Counted from the stretch's first letter, positions 1-8,433 are shown. The stretch is 48,937 nucleotides of DNA from an uncultured Bacteroidales bacterium (GCA_902801425.1 CADCIQ010000040.1:1-48937); one strand, 5' to 3'. Numbers and translations are program-made. Notes: generated by a model not told the origin, from the sequence alone.

Positions 1-1
1 A

Positions 2-460
2 TACACTATTGACGATATAGAAATGATATTCGTGGAGTTGCCTAAGTTCAAGCCAGACACGATGCTCGACAAGAAGATGGCTGTGCTTTGGCTGAGATTT
101 CTTACAGAAATCAACGAGCATACTAAGGAAGTAGATAAGGAACTCTTGTCTGATGATAACGTAGCCAAAGCCGTTAGTCTTGTAGAGGAATCGGCATATA
201 GCGATGCAGAGCTATGGGCTATTGACCGTTACTGGGATTCCGTAAGTAGAGAGCGCACGGCATTGTCGGAGAAATATCTTAAAGGTGAAGCAAAAGGTAG
301 GGCAGAAGGACGTGCAGAAGGCCTTGCAGAGGGCGAGAAGAAAGGACGCAAGGAACAAGCGTATGATATTGCCCGAAACCTTATTTCCATGCACCTTCCA
401 ATAGACTCCATCATTCTGGCTACAGGATTAAGTAAGGACGAGATAGCCTCGCTTGGGTAA
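2..460 (+). CDS. Rpn-family nuclease/putative transposase, C-terminal part
   Basis: The reading frame is open from base 2, so the gene begins before the window; the ATG at 23 is internal. What remains is the C-terminal part of the Rpn (recombination-promoting nuclease, PD-(D/E)XK transposase-like) family: a helical segment, then an alanine/glutamate/glycine-rich linker with repeated AEGRAEGLAEG-type units, then a short helical tail (DIARNLISMHLPIDSIILATG, GLSKDEI) typical of this family. The catalytic domain lies upstream and cannot be checked. In the family these are multicopy accessory proteins linked to horizontal transfer. Assignment rests on the linker and tail pattern. Confidence 0.75.
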   Translation, partial: YTIDDIEMIFVELPKFKPDTMLDKKMAVLWLRFLTEINEHTKEVDKELLSDDNVAKAVSLVEESAYSDAELWAIDRYWDSVSRERTALSEKYLKGEAKGRAEGRAEGLAEGEKKGRKEQAYDIARNLISMHLPIDSIILATGLSKDEIASLG

Positions 461-707
461 CTCTTAATGCAAGAGTAAGTTCGATAAAAAAAAGAAACGG
501 GTTTATCTGTTTTTCTGAAATAAATCGCGAAAATATTACTGCGCCAACTTAGAGATAAATCAGATAAACCCGTTTCCTTTATTATTTTTCAATGTAATCA
601 TAAAGAAATCTGTTTAGATGAGAATTCATCGAACTCACGTTAATGCTCCCCCAATCGAACCAGCAATATTAATAACTAAACATTATTCTCTATTCGTTAT
701 TCACTCC
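461..707. repeat. Gene-free gap with a 16-bp perfect inverted repeat
   Basis: Positions 494-509 (GAAACGGGTTTATCTG) are exactly inverted at 561-576 with a 51-base loop. It follows the Rpn gene and lies 3' of waaA, so it could end transcription from both sides or be the remnant of a small foldback element. The rest of the gap is AT-rich; 627-646 contains CGAACTCACGTTAA, which recurs near 48424. Confidence 0.6.
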
Positions 708-1970
708 TTACAGCTTCACCGCATCAATCACCTTGTCGGTGGCACCAGATGCACTCTTGACATAATCGCCAGCCTTCTGACTTGAAGCAGTGAGAGAAGC
801 ATTGTCGGCAATGAAGCCATCCATGATGCGAGAGAAATCTGAGGCATTATTGATAGGATGACCGCCACCAGCTGCAATGAGTTCCTTCGCCTCCTGGAAC
901 TTGTCGTGGTTAGGACCGAAAATGACAGGCATGTTCCACACGGCAGCTTCAAGTACATTGTGTATGCCTACTCCAAATCCGCCTCCCACGTAAGCCACGT
1001 CACCATATTTATATATAGAAGAGAGGAGACCGAAGCAGTTGATTATCAACACCTCTGCATTCCTGAGACGCTCAACGAGTTCATCATCGAGAGGCTGTTT
1101 TCCACGAGTCTGCATCGCCATCATATCGGTGTACCTCTCCACCTTCCTACCCTGGAGCAAAGACTGTATTTGCTGAAGATGATCCTCACCGATGACATGA
1201 GGTGCAATGATGAGTTTCCAATCCTTGTGCTTCTCGAAGTAAGGAATGAATATCTCCTCGTCAGGCTGCCATGAACTGCCGGCAACGAATGTAGGCATGT
1301 CGTTCTTGAAAGCCTTTACGAGTTCAAGTGTGCGTGACTGGTCGGCAATCTGCATCACTCGGTCGAAGCGTGTGTCGCCTGTCACCTTCACGTTCTTTAT
1401 GCCTATGTTCTCAAGCAGGCGCTTGGATTCCTCGTTCTGCACGAAGAAGGCAGTGAAGCACTTCAGCACGTGAGCATACTCCTTGCCATACCATCGGAAG
1501 AACACCTGATTAGGTCGGAAAATGCTGCTCACGCTATACACAGGCACCTTGCGATGGTTGAGAATGTGGAGGTAGTTATACCAGAACTCATACTTTATGA
1601 AGAAAGCGATCTTCGGCTGTATGAGTTTCAGGAACCGGCTGGCATTGGTGACAGTATCGATAGGCAGGTAGCAGATAATGTCGGCACCCTCATAGTTCTT
1701 TCTCACCTCATATCCCGAGGGAGAGAAGAATGTGAGCAGTATCTTGTATTCCGGACGGTGCTCACGCAAATACTCTATGATAGGGCGGCCCTGTTCGAAC
1801 TCGCCCAGCGATGCTGCATGAACCCAGATATATTGTGCATTGGGATCCACCTTCTCGCGCAGCACTCGGAAAGAATCTCTTTCTCCGCGCCACATCTTCT
1901 TCACCTTTTCGTTGAAGATACTTGCGATTGCAACTCCCAGTTGCACTATGTACATTATGATGTTATACAT
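708..1970 (-). CDS. waaA: 3-deoxy-D-manno-octulosonic acid (Kdo) transferase
   Basis: This is a 420-residue GT30 glycosyltransferase that adds Kdo from CMP-Kdo to the lipid A precursor at the inner membrane. An N-terminal hydrophobic anchor (residues 3-19) is followed by the GT-B N-domain with SLGEFEQGRP; Glu57 in this motif is at the position of the catalytic base in the family. The C-domain has VAGSSWQPDEE, APHVIGEDHL, the glycine-rich YVGGGFGVGIHNVLEA and PVIFGPNH, all typical of WaaA. Length is normal. It lies 143 bp downstream of gltX on the same strand, separated by a palindromic element, and is probably co-transcribed with it. No promoter box of its own was seen. Confidence 0.95.
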   Translation of the reverse strand: MYNIIMYIVQLGVAIASIFNEKVKKMWRGERDSFRVLREKVDPNAQYIWVHAASLGEFEQGRPIIEYLREHRPEYKILLTFFSPSGYEVRKNYEGADIICYLPIDTVTNASRFLKLIQPKIAFFIKYEFWYNYLHILNHRKVPVYSVSSIFRPNQVFFRWYGKEYAHVLKCFTAFFVQNEESKRLLENIGIKNVKVTGDTRFDRVMQIADQSRTLELVKAFKNDMPTFVAGSSWQPDEEIFIPYFEKHKDWKLIIAPHVIGEDHLQQIQSLLQGRKVERYTDMMAMQTRGKQPLDDELVERLRNAEVLIINCFGLLSSIYKYGDVAYVGGGFGVGIHNVLEAAVWNMPVIFGPNHDKFQEAKELIAAGGGHPINNASDFSRIMDGFIADNASLTASSQKAGDYVKSASGATDKVIDAVKL

Positions 1971-1973
1971 ATA

Positions 1974-2109
1974 AGGCCTCTCCCCCCGCCCTCCCCCGTA
2001 GGGAGGGAGCCGATTCGACTATGGGGGATCGTTTATATTTTTGTTTTTGATAATTGGCCTTTCGCGCTCCGGCTCCCTCCCTACGGGGGAGGGCGGGGGG
2101 AGAGGCCGT
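1974..2109. repeat. GC-rich palindromic element P1, two-armed copy
   Basis: The left arm 1974-2013 (GGCCTCTCCCCCCGCCC then TCCCCCGTAGGGAGGGAGCC) and the right arm 2057-2109 are near-complementary. The AT-richer core between them contains ATTCGACTATGGGG and TTGATAATTGGCC. Read on the opposite strand, the copy at 6565-6710 has the same arms and a related core, so this is a dispersed element of about 140 bp, not a simple terminator. It sits in the gltX-waaA spacer. Confidence 0.85.
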
Positions 2110-2113
2110 TTTA

Positions 2114-3628
2114 TTACCCTAGTTTCTCCACCGCTCTCTTCAGTCTTGCCAATGTCTCTTCCTTGCCGAGGAAGGCAGAGATGTCGAACATGCCAGGACC
2201 CTTGCCCTCACCTACGAGTGCGAGGCGGAATGCGTTCATCACATCGCCCAGCTTGTAGCCCTTGCTCTCAACCCATGCCATAACGACAGGCTCCTGACCT
2301 TCAACAGAGAAGTCGTCGATGCCTTCGAGAACAGCAGCAAGTTCAGTCATCACCTCGGCAGAGTTCTCCTTCCAGCGCTTCTTCACGGTCTTCTCATCAT
2401 AGCTGTCAGGAGCAATGAAGAAGAATGAGCAGAGAGGCCAGAGTTCGCTAACGAAGTTTACGCGGTCCTTCATCATGCCGACAACCTTCACGATGCGGTC
2501 CATCGACTCCTCAACGCCATTGTTTGCAACGATAGGGGCGAAGAGTTCTGCAATCTCCTGTGCGCTCTTGCGGAGGATATACTCATGGTTGAACCACTGG
2601 CACTTCTTGTAGTCGAACTTAGCACCAGCCTTAGAGCAACGAGAAATGTCGAATGCCTTTTCAAGCTCTTCGAGAGAGAACACCTCCTGCTCAGTGCCCG
2701 GATTCCATCCGAGAAGTGCAAGGAAGTTGACGATAGCCTCTGGGAAATATCCGCTCTCACGATAGCCGGAGCTAATCTCACCAGTCTTAGGGTCGTGCCA
2801 CTCAAGTGGGAATACAGGGAAACCGAGTCGGTCGCCGTCACGCTTTGATAGCTTACCCTTGCCCTCCGGCTTAAGAAGCAGAGGAAGGTGAGCAAACTGT
2901 GGCATGGTGTCTTCCCATCCGAAAGCCTTATAGAGAAGAACATGGAGCGGAGCACTTGGCAGCCATTCCTCGCCACGGATAACGTGAGAGACCTCCATGA
3001 GGTGGTCGTCCACGATGTTAGCAAGGTGATAGGTAGGAAGCTCGTCGGCACTCTTATAGAGCACCTTGTCGTCGAGGATGTCGCTCTTGATGCGAACCTC
3101 ACCGCGGATAAGGTCATTAACGAGAACCTCCTCACCCGGCTCGATCTTGAAGCGGACAACATACTGCTTGCCGTCGGCAATAAGCTGGTCAACCTCCTCA
3201 CGAGGCATGCTCAGGGAGTTGCGCATCTGCAAGCGGGTATGCGCATCATACTGGAAGTTCTCAATCTCGGCACGCTTAGCCTCAAGTTCCTCCGGAGTAT
3301 CGAATGCGATGTATGCCTTACCGTTTGCAAGAAGCTCCTTGACGTATGTCTTGTAGATGTCGCGGCGCTCACTCTGGCGGTAAGGACCATGGTTGCCACC
3401 AAAGCTGACGCCCTCGTCGAACTTGATGCCTAACCAGCGGAAAGATTCAATGATATATTCCTCAGCTCCAGGAACGAAGCGATGAGAGTCGGTATCCTCA
3501 ATACGGAAAATGAGATCGCCACCATGCTGACGGGCGAAAAGGTAGTTGTATAACGCGGTACGGACGCCTCCAATGTGAAGCGCGCCTGTAGGACTTGGTG
3601 CAAAGCGCACCCTTACTTTTCTATCCAT
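2114..3628 (-). CDS. gltX: Glutamyl-tRNA synthetase
   Basis: Class I aminoacyl-tRNA synthetase charging tRNA-Glu (504 residues, normal length). The N-terminal Rossmann fold carries the HIGH-type motif in [11 protein letters not shown] (residues 11-21) and the KMSKS-type motif KLSKR (residues 259-263). RIEDTD, the [15 protein letters not shown] segment and the C-terminal helical anticodon-binding region are all present. The ATG at 3628 is preceded by a -7-like box (3658-3665). Located upstream of waaA on the minus strand. Confidence 0.97.
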   Translation of the reverse strand: MDRKVRVRFAPSPTGALHIGGVRTALYNYLFARQHGGDLIFRIEDTDSHRFVPGAEEYIIESFRWLGIKFDEGVSFGGNHGPYRQSERRDIYKTYVKELLANGKAYIAFDTPEELEAKRAEIENFQYDAHTRLQMRNSLSMPREEVDQLIADGKQYVVRFKIEPGEEVLVNDLIRGEVRIKSDILDDKVLYKSADELPTYHLANIVDDHLMEVSHVIRGEEWLPSAPLHVLLYKAFGWEDTMPQFAHLPLLLKPEGKGKLSKRDGDRLGFPVFPLEWHDPKTGEISSGYRESGYFPEAIVNFLALLGWNPGTEQEVFSLEELEKAFDISRCSKAGAKFDYKKCQWFNHEYILRKSAQEIAELFAPIVANNGVEESMDRIVKVVGMMKDRVNFVSELWPLCSFFFIAPDSYDEKTVKKRWKENSAEVMTELAAVLEGIDDFSVEGQEPVVMAWVESKGYKLGDVMNAFRLALVGEGKGPGMFDISAFLGKEETLARLKRAVEKLG

Positions 3629-3657
3629 TCTTTTATAAAATTATCTAAATTTACGTG

Positions 3658-3665
3658 CAAAATTA
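3658..3665 (-). promoter_or_regulatory. Probable promoter -7 box for gltX
   Basis: On the minus strand this reads TAATTTTG, matching the Bacteroidetes TAnnTTTG box, 29 bases before the gltX start. No clear TTG -33 element was found at the expected distance, so the assignment is tentative. Confidence 0.45.
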
Positions 3666-3775
3666 GCATTTTAATCGCACTTTAGCGAACTTTTTCTCAT
3701 ATTTTCGCCATTATCCTATTTTTTTTTAGTATTTTCGCACTCAAATTGGGGAAAAATAGGATAAACGACCCCTAT

Positions 3776-3896
3776 CCCCAACCCTTCCCCCGTAATGGGG
3801 AAGGGGGTGCCGCTCACGAGAATTACCACACAGGGATTAATACTATCCCCTTGCCCCTTTACGGGGAAAGGGTGCCCGAAGGGCGGGAAAGGGGTC
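3776..3896. repeat. Two palindromic GC-rich elements (P3 type)
   Basis: Two tandem palindromes, about 3776-3816 (ACCCTTCCCCCGTAATGGGG and complement) and 3845-3896 (CCCCTTTACGGGGAAAGGG and more). Related sequences lie at 5961-5996 and 7391-7409. They form the leader of the 7TM-HD gene and could form strong RNA hairpins. The region is open in the frame of the downstream gene, which makes its start look earlier than it probably is. Confidence 0.75.
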
Positions 3897-3911
3897 GATA
3901 ATATATTCATT

Positions 3912-5960
3912 ATGTCAACACTCCAATCACGCGACGACCTGTCTTGGCAGCGCATTCTACTGCGCATAGGAATCATAGCAATATGCACCATCGTAATCGT
4001 CATTGCGATGCCGCAAAGCTCTGCGCCTCAGTACAACTCCAAGGTGGGGTCACCATGGACTCAGGCAGCAGTAACCGCCACTTTCGATTTTGATATTCCG
4101 AAAGACTCGGCAGCCTACAAGGCAGAATGCGACTCGGTAAGGAAAAACTTCGCTCCTTACTACATCAACGACTTGTCTGTCTCACAGGTTCAGATAAACC
4201 GTTTCATCGCACGGAATCAGAACGGAATTGACGGTTTGCCAAGTAGCTATATATCACTCGTGGCAAGGAAACTGGCCGAACTCTATTCTCTGGGTATCAT
4301 TCCGCAGACTGATTATGCACGACTGAGCCGTGACACCTCAATGCTTATCCGCGTAGTGACAGGCAAGATGTCACAGAGTCAGCGCGTGCGTAACCTTCTT
4401 ACGCCTATGATGGCTTATGAAAGATTCTTCAACGATAGTCAGATCAGCGCGGTAAGGAGTCATTTACAGAAGTGTAATATTAACGAATACTTCACCGCCA
4501 ACCTTAAATATGACAGTGCCCGCAGCAATGCCGAACTGGGTAGCCAGATTGCGCTCATTGCCGCCAAGTGCGGACAGGTGAAGAAGGGAGAACGCATCAT
4601 TGACCGAGGTGACATTGTGAATGACGAGGATCTCCGCAAGCTCAATGCCTATACGGCTGAGATGGAGAAGAACATGAGCGACCGTAGCAAGCTAACCACT
4701 ATGTGGGGACGCATACTATTCATATCAATAATACTCACCATCTTCACTATTTACCTGCACTTATTCCGTGCAGACTATTTCGAGAAACCACGTTCACTGG
4801 CTATGGTATATTGCCTTATCGCGATATTTCCGGTGTTGGTATCTCTGCTGGTACAGTACAACCTGTTCTCCGTCTATATTCTGCCTTTGGCTATGCTGCC
4901 TATGTTCGTGCGAGTATTCCTTGATTCGCGTACAGCATTTATCGCCCACATCACGATGCTGCTTATCTGCTCGCTGGTACTCACCATGCCTTACGAGTTC
5001 CTTCTCATACAGATAACATCGGGACTTGTGGCTATCTATTCACTCCGTGAGCTATCGAAGCGTTCACAGATATTCATTGCTGCTGTCTATACATCGGCTG
5101 CGGCACTTGCCGCCCACTATGCCCTGCAACTTATGCAACCAGGAGAGGAAATAGCCCTTAACCATTCCGTAGCTGTCCATTTCGTCTTCTCTGGAATACT
5201 ACTATTGCTCGCATATCCGTTGATGTTCCTTGTAGAGAAGGTGTTCGGATTCACTTCAGCCGTAACTCTCTTTGAGCTTTCTGATACAAACAAGAACCTG
5301 TTGCGCCGACTCTCTGAGGTTGCACCTGGAACACTTCAACATAGCATTACGGTAGGAAACATAGGTGCTGAGATAGCTTCAAAGATTGGTGCAAAGTCAT
5401 TGCTTGTGCGTGTTGGAGCACTATATCACGATATCGGCAAGATGTCTGCCCCGGCCTTCTTCACAGAAAATCAGAGAGGTACAAATCCGCATGATCGCCT
5501 CACACCTATTGAGAGTGCGGAGATCATTGTGAATCACGTTCACGAAGGCCTCAGAATGGCTGAGCGTGAAGGACTTCCAGATGTTATCTGTGACTTTATC
5601 CGCACTCATCACGGTGAGGGAATGGCAAAGTATTTCTACATTACCGAACAGAATGCGCATCCGGATGTGGAGGTTGACAAGACTCAGTTTACATATCCAG
5701 GGCCTAACCCATTCACTCGTGAGCAGGCTATCCTGATGATGGCTGACGGTGTGGAGGCTGCTTCTCGTTCTTTAAAGGAATATTCGGAGGAGAGCATCAC
5801 CGCACTTGTGAATCGCCTTATCGATGGTATGGTAGCAGACGGGTATTTCCGTGAGTGCCCTATCACTTTCCGCGACATAGCGACCTCAAAGCGTGTGCTC
5901 ATAGACAAGCTCAAGAGTATGTATCACACGAGGATTACGTATCCTGAGTTGAATAAATAG
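3912..5960 (+). CDS. 7TM-HD family membrane phosphohydrolase (PgpH-like)
   Basis: 682 residues from the ATG at 3912. An N-terminal membrane segment (about residues 13-30) precedes an extracytoplasmic region of the 7TMR-HDED type, then a seven-helix membrane block (about 265-460), then a cytoplasmic HD domain with LYHDIGKM (His506-Asp507), NPHDRLTP, HVHEG and THHGEGMAKYF, the expected metal-ligand motifs. In the family, PgpH hydrolyses cyclic di-AMP; here substrate is inferred, not shown. The frame is open back to 3795, but that extension is encoded by palindromic repeats, so 3912 is preferred. No clear promoter box was found. Confidence 0.9.
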   Translation: MSTLQSRDDLSWQRILLRIGIIAICTIVIVIAMPQSSAPQYNSKVGSPWTQAAVTATFDFDIPKDSAAYKAECDSVRKNFAPYYINDLSVSQVQINRFIARNQNGIDGLPSSYISLVARKLAELYSLGIIPQTDYARLSRDTSMLIRVVTGKMSQSQRVRNLLTPMMAYERFFNDSQISAVRSHLQKCNINEYFTANLKYDSARSNAELGSQIALIAAKCGQVKKGERIIDRGDIVNDEDLRKLNAYTAEMEKNMSDRSKLTTMWGRILFISIILTIFTIYLHLFRADYFEKPRSLAMVYCLIAIFPVLVSLLVQYNLFSVYILPLAMLPMFVRVFLDSRTAFIAHITMLLICSLVLTMPYEFLLIQITSGLVAIYSLRELSKRSQIFIAAVYTSAAALAAHYALQLMQPGEEIALNHSVAVHFVFSGILLLLAYPLMFLVEKVFGFTSAVTLFELSDTNKNLLRRLSEVAPGTLQHSITVGNIGAEIASKIGAKSLLVRVGALYHDIGKMSAPAFFTENQRGTNPHDRLTPIESAEIIVNHVHEGLRMAEREGLPDVICDFIRTHHGEGMAKYFYITEQNAHPDVEVDKTQFTYPGPNPFTREQAILMMADGVEAASRSLKEYSEESITALVNRLIDGMVADGYFRECPITFRDIATSKRVLIDKLKSMYHTRITYPELNK

Positions 5961-5996
5961 TCCCCCCCTACCCCAACCTTCCTCTATGATGGGGAA
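5961..5996. repeat. Short GC-rich palindrome (P3 type)
   Basis: TCCCCCCTACCCCAACCTTC followed by CTATGATGGGGAAG, an imperfect palindrome just after the 7TM-HD stop codon. Same sequence type as 3776-3896; it may act as a terminator. Confidence 0.5.
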
Positions 5997-6027
5997 GTGA
6001 AATTTACCTTAACCTACTGCAAAACCA

Positions 6028-6564
6028 ATGAGCCAAAATATGAACCTCTCCTTTGCCCCTTCATTAGGAAAGAGGTTGATAATCTTCCTCAAACGCATTC
6101 GCCATTGTGCAGGCTTTGGTGTTCAGTCACCTACCGACTATGCCTTTGTCCGCGAGGTCATCTATGAGAGATGGCCGTATGCCTTATACACGGAACTGGA
6201 GGCACGGTTCCGTGGTACTGACAGGTTTCTGCTAAAGTTATCACAACTGCTTCTCCGTGTCTCTAACTATGCACAGGCTTCACGAATCGGGGTTATCGGC
6301 AATCTCCCTCCTGTTATGGAAGCACACTTGAAGGCAGGATGCAGGAAAAGTGAGATACAACCTCTCCCCCCTCCCTCCACCGTAGAGAGGGGGGAGAGCG
6401 GGGGGAGAGGCCGTTATCCCCTCCTCATCGCTACTGAACTAAACGAACAATGGCAAGCATATATCAGTCAAGAACATATAATATCTTACGACCTCTACTA
6501 TCTCGGCATCGCTTTCTATGATGAAAAGAGATATAGTGAAGGGCATGTGATTAATTTTTATTGA
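6028..6564 (+). CDS. Reduced SAM-methyltransferase-like protein with a repeat-encoded insertion
   Basis: 178 residues. The N-terminus (RHCAGFGVQSPTDYAFVREVIYE) matches a Bacteroidetes family annotated as class I SAM-dependent methyltransferases of about 240 residues. IGVIGNLPPVMEAHLKAGC resembles a degenerate nucleotide-binding loop, without the usual glycine-rich DxGxG motif, so activity is doubtful. Residues about 112-130 (PLPPPSTVERGESGGRGR) are encoded by an in-frame copy of the P1 palindromic element and look foreign to the fold. The ending YDLYYLGIAFYDEKRYSEGH is conserved-looking. Another P1 element begins directly after the stop codon. Function unknown; possibly decaying. Confidence 0.65.
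   Translation: MSQNMNLSFAPSLGKRLIIFLKRIRHCAGFGVQSPTDYAFVREVIYERWPYALYTELEARFRGTDRFLLKLSQLLLRVSNYAQASRIGVIGNLPPVMEAHLKAGCRKSEIQPLPPPSTVERGESGGRGRYPLLIATELNEQWQAYISQEHIISYDLYYLGIAFYDEKRYSEGHVINFY
6361..6412. repeat. P1 element arm inside a coding sequence
   Basis: CCTCTCCCCCCTCCCTCC, then CGTAGAGAGGGGGGAGAG and CGGGGGGAGAGGCCG: a diverged P1 palindrome lying in frame inside the 6028-6564 gene. It adds about 18 proline/glycine/arginine-rich residues without breaking the frame. Confidence 0.8.
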
Positions 6565-6710
6565 GGCCTCTCCCCCCGCCCTCCCCCGTAGGGAGGGAGC
6601 CGGAGTGCGAAAGGCATACTATCAAAACATTTTGTTAAATATACATTCATAAGCAATCCCCACAGTCGAATCGGCTCCCTCCCTACGGGGGAGGGCGGGG
6701 GGAGAGGCCG
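6565..6710. repeat. GC-rich palindromic element P1, two-armed copy
   Basis: Arms 6565-6612 and 6669-6710 are reverse complements; the core (ATACTATCAAAACATTTTG to CCCCACAGTCGAATC) matches, on the opposite strand, the core of the 1974-2109 copy. It fills the space between the methyltransferase-like gene and the adenosyltransferase gene. Confidence 0.85.
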
Positions 6711-6718
6711 CTATTCTC

Positions 6719-7333
6719 ATGAAAATAACCAAAGTTTACACCCGCACAGGCGACAAGGGAATGACATCACTTGTTGGAGGCATACGAATAGATAAGTCTG
6801 CCACTCGCCTTGATGCCTACGGCACAATAGATGAACTATCATCACACATCGGACTACTCATTGCATACATAGAGCAGGACATTAACGATGGGCATATACT
6901 CGAAGTGCTTGGACGTGTACACAACACCCTGTTCAATGTAGGTTCATATCTTGCCACGGATGCCTCCTTGTTTGAGGAGAAACCAGAATGGCTTGACGGA
7001 CACATCAACGGCATTCTGTCACAGCTTCCTGCTGAGACGGAACTACTTGAAAAGGAGATAGACAACATACAGCCAACCCTTCCTGTGCTCCATAGTTTCA
7101 TACTTCCAGGAGGCACAATCGCAGCCTCACAATGTCATGTCTGCCGAACTGTATGCAGACGCACCGAGAGGCGCATCATTGCATTGTCGAGAGAGTCGGA
7201 AGTTGCAGATGAACCCATCAAGTTTGTCAACAGATTAAGCGATTATTTATTCGTTTTAGCCCGAAAACTCAATTTTCTTGCAAGTAAAGATGAAAAAATA
7301 TGGAAAAAAACTTGCAATTTAGAAAAAAAGTAG
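6719..7333 (+). CDS. Cob(I)alamin adenosyltransferase, PduO type
   Basis: 204 residues, the usual length. The enzyme transfers the adenosyl group of ATP to cob(I)alamin to make adenosylcobalamin. The N-terminal ATP-binding motif TRTGDKGMTSLVGG (residues 8-21) and the later helical motifs LDAYGTIDELSSHIG, SFILPGGT, CRTVCRRTERR and NRLSDYLFVLARKLN are diagnostic for the PduO/ATR family. The gene starts 9 bases after a P1 element; its stop abuts the promoter box of the next gene. No cobalamin riboswitch was recognised upstream. Confidence 0.93.
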   Translation: MKITKVYTRTGDKGMTSLVGGIRIDKSATRLDAYGTIDELSSHIGLLIAYIEQDINDGHILEVLGRVHNTLFNVGSYLATDASLFEEKPEWLDGHINGILSQLPAETELLEKEIDNIQPTLPVLHSFILPGGTIAASQCHVCRTVCRRTERRIIALSRESEVADEPIKFVNRLSDYLFVLARKLNFLASKDEKIWKKTCNLEKK

Positions 7334-7341
7334 TACTTTTG
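7312..7341 (+). promoter_or_regulatory. Promoter for the DUF2795 gene
   Basis: A TTG at 7312-7314 and TACTTTTG at 7334-7341 with a 19-base spacer fit the Bacteroidetes promoter pattern. It begins inside the end of the adenosyltransferase gene. The predicted leader is about 115 bases and includes the palindrome TTTCCCCTTAATGGGGAAA at 7391-7409. Confidence 0.75.
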
Positions 7342-7390
7342 CGCGCGAATTGATAAAAGAACCGAATTAACCGTCCCCTTTTCACCTCAT

Positions 7391-7409
7391 TTTCCCCTTA
7401 ATGGGGAAA
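7391..7409. repeat. 19-bp palindrome in the DUF2795 leader
   Basis: TTTCCCCTTAATGGGGAAA is an almost perfect palindrome, related to the P3 elements, lying in the predicted 5' leader of the 7465 gene. It could form an RNA hairpin; no role can be read from sequence. Confidence 0.55.
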
Positions 7410-7464
7410 GACAAAAGAGGTTATCAGGGGGGTAGGCTTTAACCATTAACGAACAAATCTAAAA

Positions 7465-7686
7465 ATGTATTGGACACTCGAATTAGCATCAAAGCTTGAA
7501 GACGCTCCATGGCCTGCAACCAAGGATGAGTTGCTTGACTATGCCACACGTTCTGGCGTACCTATGGAAGTAATTGAAAACCTCGAAGAGATAGAAGACG
7601 AAGGCGATATTTACGAATCTATTGAAGATATATGGCCTGACTATCCATCAAAGGAAGACTTTCTTTTCGACGAGGAAGAATACTAA
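7465..7686 (+). CDS. DUF2795 family small acidic protein
   Basis: 73 residues matching the short DUF2795 proteins common in Bacteroidetes: MYWTLELASKLEDAPWPATK, then DELLDYATRSGVPMEVIENL and a strongly acidic tail ending FLFDEEEY. No membrane segment or signal peptide, so probably cytoplasmic. Function of the family is unknown. It has its own promoter (7312-7341) and a strong terminator (7737-7771), so it is probably a single-gene unit. Confidence 0.88.
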   Translation: MYWTLELASKLEDAPWPATKDELLDYATRSGVPMEVIENLEEIEDEGDIYESIEDIWPDYPSKEDFLFDEEEY

Positions 7687-7736
7687 AGGCGTCAACACTA
7701 ATGTAATTCACTAATTTTTAGTTTATTACAATCAAC

Positions 7737-7771
7737 AAAAATGAGAGGCAACCGCCTCTCATTTTTCTTTT
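7737..7771 (+). terminator. Rho-independent terminator after the DUF2795 gene
   Basis: Perfect stem ATGAGAGGC (7741-7749) / GCCTCTCAT (7754-7762), AACC loop, A-run before and TTTTTCTTTTT after: a canonical bidirectional-looking terminator. Confidence 0.9.
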
Positions 7772-7855
7772 TACCCTTACCCTAAGTTGATTGCGACTTT
7801 TTTGTTCCCAAGTCCAAGCCCAACAAAGTGCTTTTCCCTTCATCATGCCACAAAT

Positions 7856-7973
7856 TCCGCTGACATTAGGAACCAAACTCGATGAACCTCCCTTCCATGT
7901 CCGCTTCTGAAACGGAGCTTCATCGAGTTTGGTACGGAGCTACAACGGCTTTAGAACGGTATTATAACGGACT
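7856..7973. repeat. 11-bp-step inverted word array A1 with 15-bp perfect inverted repeat
   Basis: TCC(G/C)-type words occur at 7856, 7889 and 7900, in register at multiples of 11. ACGG words follow on the other side at 7912, 7934, 7945, 7956 and 7967, again 11 or 22 apart. ACCAAACTCGATGAA (7872-7886) is exactly inverted at 7919-7933. Some positions in the register (7867, 7878, 7923) are degenerate. Confidence 0.6.
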
Positions 7974-8055
7974 TAGAAAGAAGGTTGAGATGATAAACAT
8001 TCTATTCTTAAATCGTCTCTATTTATTATTTCATCATCACTAGAGATTACAAGTG

Positions 8056-8264
8056 CAATTTTTTTTAGAATTTTGTACAAACATGTACATGGTGGGGTAA
8101 ATGGGTATATAAACGGATTCACAATTCAAGCATGACAACCCATGTACATGTCATGTACATGTTTGACCATCATGTACATGCTCTTAATTTATTAATTATC
8201 AATACATTTGGAGTCATTTTACCCTACCATGTACATGTTTGTGCAAAATTCTAAAAAAAAATCA
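8056..8264. repeat. Long inverted repeat with five CATGTACATG palindromes
   Basis: About 8056-8104 and 8215-8264 are inverted copies with few mismatches (TTTTTTTTAGAATTTTGTAC, then AAACATGTACATGGTGGGG, and complement). CATGTACATG occurs at 8082, 8141, 8152, 8171 and 8228. The structure would fold into a large cruciform or hairpin with further self-complementary blocks in the loop. It encodes nothing recognisable. Confidence 0.8.
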
Positions 8265-8337
8265 CTCTACAGGTCGAAAACGTTTTTCAGAACTCGTATT
8301 TCTCGTTTTTCACTTTTAATTTTTCATTTACTTCAAG

Positions 8338-8433
8338 TCCGCTTATCCTTCGCTTCTCCTCCGCTTCAAATCCGCTTCTTAGGATAGGTGAGAAATGGGA
8401 CTTACATGGGATTTGCAAGGGAATTACATGGGA
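8338..8433. repeat. 11-bp-step word array A2
   Basis: TCCGCTT occurs at 8338, 8349 (TTCGCTT), 8360 and 8371, exactly 11 apart. ATGGGA follows at 8395, 8406, 8417 (AAGGGA) and 8428, again exactly 11 apart. The second word reads TCCCAT on the other strand, so the two halves share the TCC core but are not perfect complements. Confidence 0.7.

Noticed and set aside
1470-2258. 262-residue plus-strand ORF opposite waaA and gltX
   Set aside because: It is the shadow of two clear genes plus a P1 element and has no domain.
2488-3201. 237-residue minus-strand ORF within gltX
   Set aside because: Out-of-frame shadow with low-complexity serine/arginine content.
3795-3911. Longer N-terminus for the 7TM-HD protein
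   Set aside because: The 39 extra codons are encoded by two palindromic repeats, and the normal membrane N-terminus starts at 3912.
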